38,942 bases of DNA, taken from positions 1 to 38,942 of the forward strand of contig NZ_WEHU01000037.1 of assembly GCF_009183415.1 (NCBI RefSeq), written 5' to 3'. Each line of letters starts with the position of its first letter. Positions within the stretch are counted from its first letter, which is position 1. Below the pieces are notes generated by a model. It did not search any database, was not told where the DNA came from, and worked only from the letters and a program-made list of their open reading frames with translations. Shown here in pieces: positions 20,438 through 27,290 of the stretch. Source of the DNA: Bacillus sp. B1-b2. Its GTDB lineage: Bacteria > Bacillota > Bacilli > Bacillales > Cytobacillaceae. The translations under genes and the position numbers were made by a program.

Positions 20438-20974
20438 ATGAAAGCAACTGGAATAGTGCGTCGTATCGATGATTTGGGTCGTGTCGTTATCCCAAAAGAG
20501 ATTAGAAGAACATTAAGAATTCGTGAAGGCGACCCATTAGAGATTTTTGTTGATCGAGACGGTGAAGTAATTTTGAAAAAATACTCACCTATTAGTGAAT
20601 TAAGCGATTTCGCTAAAGAATATGCAGAAGCTTTATATGATAGTCTAGGAAATGCTGTATTAATATGCGATAGAGATTCTTTTATTGCTGTTTCAGGTGT
20701 ATCAAAAAAAGATTATTTAAATAAAAATATAAGTGAGATTGTAGAGAAATCAATGGAAGAGAGAGGTTCTATTTTAATGAACCAACAAGATCAACTCTCC
20801 ATTGTAGAAGGTAGTACAGAATCTATCTCTGGTTATACTATTGGTCCAATTATTGCTAATGGAGATCCTATCGGAGCGGTAGTTATCTTCGCAAAAGAGG
20901 GCACTCTTGGAGATGTAGAAAAGAAAGCTGTAGAAACAGCAGCTGGGTTTTTAGCTCGTCAAATGGAATCATAA
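20438..20974 (+). CDS. spoVT: Forespore regulator SpoVT
   Basis: AbrB-family DNA-binding protein that, in the forespore, tunes the sigma-G regulon and so controls spore resistance and germination. It is 178 residues: an N-terminal swapped-hairpin AbrB domain (about 1-50, GIVRRIDDLGRVVIPKE is the hallmark) and a C-terminal GAF-like domain (about 56-178). The start is ATG 20438 with GTGAGG at 20423-20428; an in-frame ATG at 20417 adds seven non-matching residues. Monocistronic. A sigma-G promoter is expected but I see only a weak candidate close to the gene. Confidence 0.97.
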   Translation: MKATGIVRRIDDLGRVVIPKEIRRTLRIREGDPLEIFVDRDGEVILKKYSPISELSDFAKEYAEALYDSLGNAVLICDRDSFIAVSGVSKKDYLNKNISEIVEKSMEERGSILMNQQDQLSIVEGSTESISGYTIGPIIANGDPIGAVVIFAKEGTLGDVEKKAVETAAGFLARQMES

Positions 20975-21006
20975 GTAAATCAATGTAATTAAATAAGGAT
21001 GTTAGC

Positions 21007-21034
21007 AGAGGCAGTTTAATGGCTGTCTCTTTTT
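21007..21034 (+). terminator. Intrinsic terminator after spoVT
   Basis: AGAGGCAG (21007-21014) pairs with CTGTCTCT (21023-21030) with one G-T pair, followed by Ts. Confidence 0.87.
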
Positions 21035-21102
21035 CATGGATAAAACTATATCTATCCTACTTATGCTTCCTTTTTAGGAGGGGTAAACCATGTTAGGAAA
21101 TA

Positions 21103-21111
21103 TGCTATAAT
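21103..21111 (+). promoter_or_regulatory. Extended -10 promoter of the yabM run
   Basis: TGCTATAAT (21103-21111) is a perfect extended -10. The -35 at 17 bases (GTAAAC) is poor. It could drive yabM, yabN and rqcP. Confidence 0.55.
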
Positions 21112-21145
21112 ATAAGCGAAGTAATAAATGGAAGGAGCTAGACAT

Positions 21146-22765
21146 GTGAAAACTATTTCATCTAATGTCTGGTTTAAAGGCGCATTTATTTTAACTATAG
21201 CTGCCTTAGTAACGAAGATACTTAGTGCCATTTATCGAATACCATTTCAAAATATTGTGGGAGATACTGGTTTCTATATTTATCAACAGGTCTATCCCTT
21301 TTATGGGGTTGTGGTTAGTTTATCTACATACGGTTTTCCAGTAGTATTATCTAAACTATATATGGAAATGAAAGTAGAGGGGAATCAATCTGGTATAGAG
21401 AAACTTGTGAATTCCTCTTTTTTCTTATTATTTTTCATAGGATTCCTATCCTTTATAATGCTTTTCTTTAGCTCAGAAAATTTAGCAATATGGATGGGAG
21501 ATCCGCACCTTTCGCCATTATTAAAGGTTATTTCTTTTACTTTTCTCTTATCTCCTTTCATTGCTACTATTAGAGGTGTTTTTCAAGGAGAAGGGAATAT
21601 GCTGCCCACAGCAGTATCACAGGTAGGAGAACAAACCATAAGGGTGGGAACTATTCTATTTGCTGCCATATTTTTTTCCTATCAAGGCTATTCCTTATAT
21701 TTTATAGGTGCAGGGGCATTATTTGGATCCATAACAGGTGGAGCTCTATGCCTTGTTATATTACTTTTGTTTTATAAGAAAGCAAGATACCCTTTATCCT
21801 TCTTCCGTTTATCGACGTTTATGCATAAAGAGAATAGAGCGTTACAAAGACGGATTCTATATGAAGGAATAACCATCTCTATTAGTAGTATGTTACTTAT
21901 CTTATTGCAGTTAGCTGACTCTTTGAATCTCTATTCTTTACTTCTAGAATCTGGGGTGAATCCTGAATCTGCTAAAGTATTGAAGGGAGTTTACGATAGA
22001 GGACAACCACTTATACAGATTGGAACAATCATATCAACATCTATGGCCTTAGCCATTGTTCCACTTATAACAAAAGATAAGCAAAATGGAGACAAAGTAG
22101 GGTTAGTTAAGAATATTCGCTTCTCTATATTAATAAGCTTTTTCATTGGACTAGGAGCAGCTGTAGGTTTAATCAGTATCATTAAACAAACAAATAGTAT
22201 GCTTTTTGAAAATAAGAATGGGTCTGACGTTTTAGGGATTCTTTGCTGTGTGATCTTTCTTAATGCATTAATTGCTACTATGACTGCTATCTTGCAGGGG
22301 TTAGGGCATTCCATTTATCCAGCTATCCTAATTGTTTTAGGTTTTATCTTGAAATATATGATTAATGGATGGCTAGTATCCATTTTCGGAATAAATGGAG
22401 CGGCATATTCCACTCTTTTTGTACTCCTTATTATTTTATTATTTATGTCTAGCAAATTGAAAAGGATAGTAAGAATAGCTATAGTGGATTATAAACAGCT
22501 AGCTAGTATTGTATTTGCAGGCATTATTATGTTTATTGTGTTAAAAGTGTTTCTTTTGTTCTCTACTTCTTTAATAGAAGGTGCTATAGACAATGAACGC
22601 ATACGGGATGCAATTCAAGCCTTAGCAGGAGTTATAATAGGTGGTTTTGTTTATGTTTTCATTGTGCTGAAGCAGAAAGTTTTTAAAGAGGAAGATTTAT
22701 TGTTATTACCTTTTGGAAATAAATTAGCCTGGTTTTTACCGAAAAATAAGGAGAAGAAATTATGA
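21146..22765 (+). CDS. yabM: YabM: MOP-superfamily polysaccharide exporter
   Basis: Polytopic membrane protein of 539 residues with about 14 hydrophobic segments, homologous to B. subtilis YabM and related to SpoVB/MurJ/Wzx lipid-linked sugar flippases. The N-terminal block AALVTKILSAIYRIPFQN is typical. A role in moving a cell-wall or polysaccharide intermediate is inferred from the family; the substrate is unknown. The likely start is GTG 21146, eight bases after GGAAGGAG (21130-21137); ATG 21128 overlaps no ribosome site. The stop overlaps the yabN start by four bases (ATGA), so the two are coupled. Confidence 0.9.
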   Translation: MKTISSNVWFKGAFILTIAALVTKILSAIYRIPFQNIVGDTGFYIYQQVYPFYGVVVSLSTYGFPVVLSKLYMEMKVEGNQSGIEKLVNSSFFLLFFIGFLSFIMLFFSSENLAIWMGDPHLSPLLKVISFTFLLSPFIATIRGVFQGEGNMLPTAVSQVGEQTIRVGTILFAAIFFSYQGYSLYFIGAGALFGSITGGALCLVILLLFYKKARYPLSFFRLSTFMHKENRALQRRILYEGITISISSMLLILLQLADSLNLYSLLLESGVNPESAKVLKGVYDRGQPLIQIGTIISTSMALAIVPLITKDKQNGDKVGLVKNIRFSILISFFIGLGAAVGLISIIKQTNSMLFENKNGSDVLGILCCVIFLNALIATMTAILQGLGHSIYPAILIVLGFILKYMINGWLVSIFGINGAAYSTLFVLLIILLFMSSKLKRIVRIAIVDYKQLASIVFAGIIMFIVLKVFLLFSTSLIEGAIDNERIRDAIQALAGVIIGGFVYVFIVLKQKVFKEEDLLLLPFGNKLAWFLPKNKEKKL

Positions 22766-24222
22766 AGCATATTACTATTATAGGGTTAGGCGCAGGAGAT
22801 ATTAATCAGTTGCCTTTAGGAGTCTACCGAAATCTGACAGGGAATAGGGATACAGTATTTGTTAGAACAAAAGATCATCCTGTATTATTGACGCTAGAAG
22901 AGGAAGGGATTGTTTTCTCCTCTTTTGATTCTATTTATGAACGTCATGACCAATTTGATGCCGTTTATGAAGAGATAGTGGAAGTATTAATAAAAGAAGC
23001 AAGTGATAAGGATATAACTTATGCTGTTCCTGGTCACCCTTTAGTAGCAGAAAAGACAGTCCAGCTATTGATAGAGAGAAGTCTCAAAGGTGAAATTACC
23101 ATTGAGATAGGCGGAGGACAGAGTTTTTTAGATAGCATTTTTCAAGCACTTAAAATAGACCCAATTGAAGGGTTTCAATTGCTAGATGGAACTGCCTTAA
23201 ATAAATCGGATATAAATGTACAAAATCATATGATTATTGGGCAAGTATACGATATGTTTTCCGCTTCAGAAGTTAAACTGACCTTAATGGAAGTTTTACC
23301 ATATGATTATCCGGTAACTGTAGTAACAGCAGCGGGTAGTGATCAAGAAGTTATTAAACAAATGGAACTGCACGAATTGGATAGAGAGGTTCATTTGAAT
23401 AATTTAACTTCTGTTTATATTCCACCGGTAAAAGAGGAAGGTTTATTGAATAAGGAATTTTCTAAGCTACGCGAAATTATTGCAATGCTTAGAGGGCCAG
23501 AGGGTTGTCCTTGGGATAAAAAACAAACACACGAAAGCTTACGTCCCTATCTAATAGAGGAAAGCTTTGAGTTAATTGAAGCGATAAATGAAGGTGATAT
23601 TGATCACATCATAGAGGAATTGGGAGATGTGCTTCTTCAAGTCATGCTTCATAGCCAAATTGGTGAAGATGAAGGATATTTTTCAATTGATGATGTTATT
23701 GAAGGAATATCTGCTAAGATGATCCGAAGACACCCACATGTATTTGGTGAGGAAAAGGCAGAGACTGTAGACGATGTAATGGGACATTGGCAAAGAGTGA
23801 AGCAAAAGGAAGCTAAACAAGAGAAAACATCTGTGTTGGATGGTGTTAACTCAAGTCTTCCTCAACTAATGCAAGCATATGAGCTGCAAAAGAAAGCGGC
23901 AAAGGTTGGGTTTGATTGGGCAGATTCAAAAGAAGCATGGGAAAAGGTAAGAGAAGAGATAGAGGAATGGAGTAAAGAGTTAGCGGATTCTCATACAGAA
24001 AATATGGAAAAGGAACTGGGAGATGTTTTATTTTCGCTTGTGAATATCGCAAGGTTCTATAAATTAAATCCAGAGCTAGCCATTTTTCAAACAAACCAAA
24101 AGTTCATTAGTCGCTTTCACTATATAGAAGAAAAAGTCGATGCAGCTGAAAAAACAATGGAGCAAATGAGTCTAGAAGAATTAGATAGGCTGTGGAATGA
24201 AGCTAAAGCTATAGGGTTATAA
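22762..24222 (+). CDS. yabN: YabN: methylase-like / MazG pyrophosphohydrolase fusion
   Basis: A 486-residue two-part protein. The N-terminal domain (about 1-225) belongs to the tetrapyrrole (corrin/porphyrin) methylase family, with GLGAGDINQLPLG at the start. The C-terminal part (about 230-486) is MazG, a nucleoside triphosphate pyrophosphohydrolase that removes non-canonical or excess NTPs. MazG metal-binding motifs are visible twice: EESFELIEA with EELGD, and REEIEEW with KELGD. The methylase-like half has no proven substrate in Bacillus. It sits between yabM (4-base overlap) and rqcP (12-base gap). Confidence 0.95.
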   Translation: MKHITIIGLGAGDINQLPLGVYRNLTGNRDTVFVRTKDHPVLLTLEEEGIVFSSFDSIYERHDQFDAVYEEIVEVLIKEASDKDITYAVPGHPLVAEKTVQLLIERSLKGEITIEIGGGQSFLDSIFQALKIDPIEGFQLLDGTALNKSDINVQNHMIIGQVYDMFSASEVKLTLMEVLPYDYPVTVVTAAGSDQEVIKQMELHELDREVHLNNLTSVYIPPVKEEGLLNKEFSKLREIIAMLRGPEGCPWDKKQTHESLRPYLIEESFELIEAINEGDIDHIIEELGDVLLQVMLHSQIGEDEGYFSIDDVIEGISAKMIRRHPHVFGEEKAETVDDVMGHWQRVKQKEAKQEKTSVLDGVNSSLPQLMQAYELQKKAAKVGFDWADSKEAWEKVREEIEEWSKELADSHTENMEKELGDVLFSLVNIARFYKLNPELAIFQTNQKFISRFHYIEEKVDAAEKTMEQMSLEELDRLWNEAKAIGL

Positions 24223-24237
24223 AAAGGAGAGATTATG

Positions 24238-24495
24238 ATGAGATTAGATAAATTTTTAAAAATTTCCAGATTGATAAAAAGAAGAACTCTGGCAAAAGAG
24301 GTAGCAGATCAAGGGAGGATTTTAGTAAACGGGCAGGTAGCTAAAGCGAGTACAACTGTAAAGGTGGGAGATGAGCTACAGGTACGTTTTGGGCAGAAAA
24401 TGGTAACTGCTAAAATAGAAATGTTACAGGATTCTACGAAGAAAGAAGATGCAGCAAATATGTATACCATAGTAAAAGAGGAAACTTTAGCTTAA
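24238..24495 (+). CDS. rqcP: RqcP (YabO): S4-domain ribosome quality-control factor
   Basis: An 85-residue S4 RNA-binding protein of the Hsp15/RqcP family. In B. subtilis RqcP works with RqcH on obstructed 50S subunits to add poly-alanine tails to stalled chains. The S4 core is clear ([16 protein letters not shown], then GRILVNGQ and [12 protein letters not shown]). Two ATGs stand side by side (24235, 24238); the second suits AAAGGAGA (24223-24230) and matches the B. subtilis start. Confidence 0.96.
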   Translation: MRLDKFLKISRLIKRRTLAKEVADQGRILVNGQVAKASTTVKVGDELQVRFGQKMVTAKIEMLQDSTKKEDAANMYTIVKEETLA

Positions 24496-24648
24496 TGGTT
24501 TACGTCTATAAGAAATAGGGTAAAAAGGGAATAATATTGGAAGAACTTGGAGTCTTTTCCTTTCTCAAAAGGCTTGTTCTAAAAAGAAGAAAACTCACAT
24601 AAATTGGTACAAGTAGAGTATTGTACTAATTGATTGTGAGGGATAATA

Positions 24649-24963
24649 ATGAGCCAATATTATGATTCGAATACTGATTCAAATATGACCAAAAGTGTTA
24701 CAGTTGAACATGATGTCATTATGAGAGGTAGAAAGCTTCTTGATATAACTGGTGTAAAGCAGGTAGAAAGCTTTGATAATGAGGAATTTATATTAGAAAC
24801 AGTTATGGGTTTTTTATCTATTCGTGGCCAAAATCTTCAAATGAAGAACCTAGATGTAGAAAAAGGAATTGTTTCTATAAAAGGAAAAGTATTTGATTTA
24901 GTTTACGTGGATGATCAAAGCGGAGAAAAAGCTAAAGGCTTCTTTAGCAAGATATTCCGATGA
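24649..24963 (+). CDS. yabP: Sporulation protein YabP
   Basis: A 104-residue homologue of B. subtilis YabP, a mother-cell protein needed for efficient sporulation, with the conserved block DITGVKQVESFDNEEF and FLSIRGQNLQMKNLD. It belongs to the YabP/YqfC family; the biochemical role is unknown. GAGGGAT at 24638-24644 precedes the ATG. In B. subtilis yabPQ is sigma-E-dependent; I could not find a clear sigma-E promoter in the 153-base gap. The stop overlaps the yabQ start (ATGA). Confidence 0.95.
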   Translation: MSQYYDSNTDSNMTKSVTVEHDVIMRGRKLLDITGVKQVESFDNEEFILETVMGFLSIRGQNLQMKNLDVEKGIVSIKGKVFDLVYVDDQSGEKAKGFFSKIFR

Positions 24964-25586
24964 CATTATCTACACAATTTATAACCATGCTAGCAATGGT
25001 TGGCATGGGCTTATTTTTTGGAATAAGCTTAGAAACCTATCAACATTTCTTAAAGAGACCACAGAGAAAAAGAAGTATTGTCTTCATCCACGATTTATTA
25101 TTTTGGATATTACAAGCACTTTTAATGTTCTATGTCCTTTTCTTAGTGAATCAAGGGGAAATTAGGATCTATTTAATATTAGCTATATTATTAGGCTTTG
25201 CTATGTATAAAAGTTTGTTTCAAACTTTTTACCTCCGTTTGTTAGAAATAATTATTTCTTTTTGTGTCCAAGCTTATCGTCTATTAGTAAAGTTAGTAGT
25301 AAACATAATCTATAAACCGATTAGAGGGCTAGTTCTTCTCCTTTTGTCGATAATTACCTATTTGTTAAAGGGACTAATGGCACTTGCTAAGGGTGTATTT
25401 CGGGTATTAAGATTTGTTTTAGAAATACTATTATTACCTATAAAGTGGCTATTGTCATTACTATGGCTGATTGTGCCGAAAAAGGGTAAATTATTCGTCG
25501 AGAGGTTTTCTAGTAAATTGGCAGGATATTATACAAAAGGAAAGAAATATTTAAAACAACAGTTTCAAAATAGAAGGAAAAAGTAA
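24960..25586 (+). CDS. yabQ: Sporulation membrane protein YabQ
   Basis: A 208-residue integral membrane protein homologous to B. subtilis YabQ, which is required for spore cortex formation and localises to the membranes around the forespore. Hydrophobic segments are visible at about 5-22, 40-80 (two), and several in the middle third, ending in a basic C-terminal tail. Translational coupling to yabP is likely from the 4-base overlap. Confidence 0.93.
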   Translation: MTLSTQFITMLAMVGMGLFFGISLETYQHFLKRPQRKRSIVFIHDLLFWILQALLMFYVLFLVNQGEIRIYLILAILLGFAMYKSLFQTFYLRLLEIIISFCVQAYRLLVKLVVNIIYKPIRGLVLLLLSIITYLLKGLMALAKGVFRVLRFVLEILLLPIKWLLSLLWLIVPKKGKLFVERFSSKLAGYYTKGKKYLKQQFQNRRKK

Positions 25587-25604
25587 CGGAGAAAGGAGCC
25601 AAAT

Positions 25605-26006
25605 ATGAGTGCTATAAGAAAAATAGATGTCCCAACAATTCCGACTGAACTTTCTAATCAACCTGATAATACGACTCTTAGTGGTGCAAGAAAGAAAAAA
25701 TTATTATTGCGTAGGTTAACGACTTTTTTAATCTGCGTTGGTATAATTAGCTTCTTGATGGTGTCCACACTCATATCGCAAAGCTCCATTTTAAAAGAAA
25801 AAAGAGCGGAGAAAGCAGTTTTAGATGAACAAGTGGTTGCTTTAGAGAAAAAAGAAGTAGAATTAAATGATCAGATTGCTAAGTTAAATGATGAAGAGTA
25901 TTTAGCTAAATTAGCTAGAAAAGACCTATTATTATCTAAAGATGGGGAAATAATTTTTAATATACCAAATGATGAAAATGGAAAGAAAAGTGAGAATGGG
26001 AAATAA
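25605..26006 (+). CDS. divIC: Cell-division protein DivIC
   Basis: A bitopic division protein of 133 residues (FtsB-like) that forms a complex with DivIB and FtsL at the septum and helps activate septal wall synthesis. A cytoplasmic basic N-terminus (to about 37) precedes one membrane span (about 38-58) and an extracellular coiled coil rich in E, K and L (about 60-95). AAAGGAG before the ATG gives a good ribosome site. No terminator separates it from yabQ. Confidence 0.94.
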   Translation: MSAIRKIDVPTIPTELSNQPDNTTLSGARKKKLLLRRLTTFLICVGIISFLMVSTLISQSSILKEKRAEKAVLDEQVVALEKKEVELNDQIAKLNDEEYLAKLARKDLLLSKDGEIIFNIPNDENGKKSENGK

Positions 26007-26023
26007 TAAGGTCAGTAGCTGTA

Positions 26024-26053
26024 TTGACACCCTTTTTTTTCATTTTGTATAAT
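26024..26053 (+). promoter_or_regulatory. Sigma-A promoter of yabR
   Basis: TTGACA (26024-26029) and TATAAT (26048-26053), 18 bases apart; both hexamers perfect, with TG at 26046-26047. Confidence 0.87.
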
Positions 26054-26101
26054 ATAGTATAAGCATGATTTTTTATATCCTTAAGGAGGCAAAACTTTTT
26101 T

Positions 26102-26602
26102 ATGTCAATCGAAGTAGGCAGCAAGTTACAAGGAAAAGTCACAGGTATTACTAATTTTGGAGCGTTTGTAGAACTTCCAGAAGGCGCAACGGGTCTTGTT
26201 CACATTAGTGAGGTCGCAGACAATTACGTAAAAGACATTAATGAGCACTTAAAAGTAGGCGATGAAGTCGAAGTTAAGGTTATTAATGTAGAGAAAGACG
26301 GTAAAATCGGACTTTCTATTAAAAAAGCGAAGGATAGACCTGAAAGACAGGAAAGACCTTCATATGACCGCGGAGAAAGAAGAGAATCGAAAGGTGGTTA
26401 TTCTGGTGGAAACTCTCAGAGACCTTATTCTGGTGGGAATTCTCAGAGACCACGTCATGCAAAACCAAATGAAAATCGTGCTCCGAAAGAGAACTTTGAA
26501 AGCAAAATGGCTCGTTTCCTTAAAGACAGTGAGGACCGATTAACATCATTGAAACGTAATACTGAGTCTAAACGTGGGGGAAGAGGCGCTAGACGAGGGT
26601 AA
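26102..26602 (+). CDS. yabR: S1-domain RNA-binding protein YabR
   Basis: General RNA-binding protein with one N-terminal S1 OB-fold domain (about 1-74; GKVTGITNFGAFVEL and GLVHISEVA are hallmarks). The C-terminal part is basic and disordered, ending in SKRGGRGARRG. It is 166 residues against about 128 in B. subtilis as I recall it; the difference is an expanded middle rich in R, G, S and N with a tandem repeat (26399-26452). The ribosome site AAGGAGG (26083-26089) is 12 bases from the ATG, rather far. Own promoter and terminator. Confidence 0.94.
   Translation: MSIEVGSKLQGKVTGITNFGAFVELPEGATGLVHISEVADNYVKDINEHLKVGDEVEVKVINVEKDGKIGLSIKKAKDRPERQERPSYDRGERRESKGGYSGGNSQRPYSGGNSQRPRHAKPNENRAPKENFESKMARFLKDSEDRLTSLKRNTESKRGGRGARRG
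26399..26452 (+). repeat. 27-base tandem repeat inside yabR
   Basis: Two adjacent 27-base copies (26399-26425 and 26426-26452) differing at three positions, each encoding YSGGNSQRP. Confidence 0.92.
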
Positions 26603-26665
26603 CTTGCTGCTGAATCTTATTAATAAATAGCAGGGTTTATCGTTTATATATTCCCTAAAGCTTTT

Positions 26666-26693
26666 AAGCAAGCCGAACATTGGCTTGCTTTTT
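26666..26693 (+). terminator. Intrinsic terminator after yabR
   Basis: AAGCAAGCC (26666-26674) pairs perfectly with GGCTTGCTT (26682-26690), followed by Ts. Confidence 0.9.
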
Positions 26694-26722
26694 ATGTATT
26701 CTTTTCTTTTTTATAAAGAGAC

Positions 26723-26755
26723 AAAAAAACACACGTATATATACGTGTGTTTTTT
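26723..26755. terminator. Bidirectional palindromic terminator next to the tRNA
   Basis: A perfect palindrome centred at 26739/26740 with A and T runs on its two sides, so it can stop transcription from either direction. It should end the minus-strand tRNA transcript. Confidence 0.88.
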
Positions 26756-26760
26756 AATGA

Positions 26761-26834
26761 TAGCGGCGGAGGGAGTCGAACCCACGACCTCACGGGTATG
26801 AACCGTACGCTCTAGCCAGCTGAGCTACACCGCC
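26761..26834 (-). tRNA. tRNA-Met (anticodon CAT)
   Basis: A 74-base tRNA folds completely: acceptor GGCGGTG with CGCCGCT, D arm GCTC/GAGC, anticodon arm TACGG/CCGTG with loop TTCATAC (anticodon CAT), variable AGGTC, T arm GTGGG with loop TTCGACT and CCCTC, and discriminator A. The paired 1-72 end (G-U) argues for an elongator rather than an initiator tRNA. The 3' CCA is not encoded (TCA follows A73). The T stem has a U-U mismatch in its second pair. B. subtilis has trnSL-Met at the same place, beside yabR and spoIIE; its partner tRNA-Glu is absent here. Confidence 0.95.
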
Positions 26835-26857
26835 ATAATATTAACAAGACAATTTAT

Positions 26858-26886
26858 ATAATACCTAATCATTTTATAACTGTCAA
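26858..26886 (-). promoter_or_regulatory. Sigma-A promoter of tRNA-Met
   Basis: On the minus strand, TTGACA (26886 to 26881) and TATTAT (26863 to 26858) are 17 bases apart. The tRNA begins about 24 bases beyond the -10. Confidence 0.85.
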
Positions 26887-27290
26887 CGGTTTTTATGAAT
26901 TTAGAAGAAGATAATAGTATTGCAATCATTATGATTATTAATTTCTACAGAACTACTTTCCATAAACAATGAATATCCTAGTAGAACGGGGCTAGGTAGG
27001 AGTGCATTGGCATAGCCAGAATGCAAATCAATTATACGAATATAAAAAAATAAACATTCTATTTTGTGACAAATTTCATGATGAAGTAAAAGGAGAAACT
27101 CCTAATCATCAATTATAGATAATTGCTGGAGGACTTTTTATCGCTTGAATGACTCGAATTTTGTAAGGGCTTGAAAAATTCAAGGAAAGAAGTCGAGCGA
27201 AAAGTTAGGTGGGCTACGTAATTTTGACAAACTTTTAATTCATTTCCTTCTATAATACTCATCAACGATACTTAATAGGGAGTGTAATTT
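26887..27290. other. Intergenic region between tRNA-Met and spoIIE
   Basis: About 400 bases without a gene. It holds interleaved inverted repeats that could form a pseudoknot (26977-27025), competing hairpins ending in a T run (27091-27139), and the spoIIE promoter (27223-27256). Confidence 0.55.
27223..27256 (+). promoter_or_regulatory. Spo0A-controlled sigma-A promoter of spoIIE
   Basis: TTGACA (27224-27229) and TATAAT (27251-27256) are separated by 21 bases. The B. subtilis spoIIE promoter also has perfect hexamers at 21-base spacing and depends on Spo0A. On the minus strand the -35 lies in TTTGTCAAA (27231 to 27223), an exact match to the 0A-box consensus TTTGTCRAA. Confidence 0.8.

Noticed and set aside
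20235-20447. Minus-strand open frame of 70 codons upstream of spoVT
   Set aside because: Overlaps the spoVT start and ribosome site and has no plausible ribosome site; the + strand frames over the same bases read better.
24911-25165. Plus-strand open frame of 84 codons across the yabP/yabQ junction
   Set aside because: Lies wholly within two well-recognised genes in another frame.
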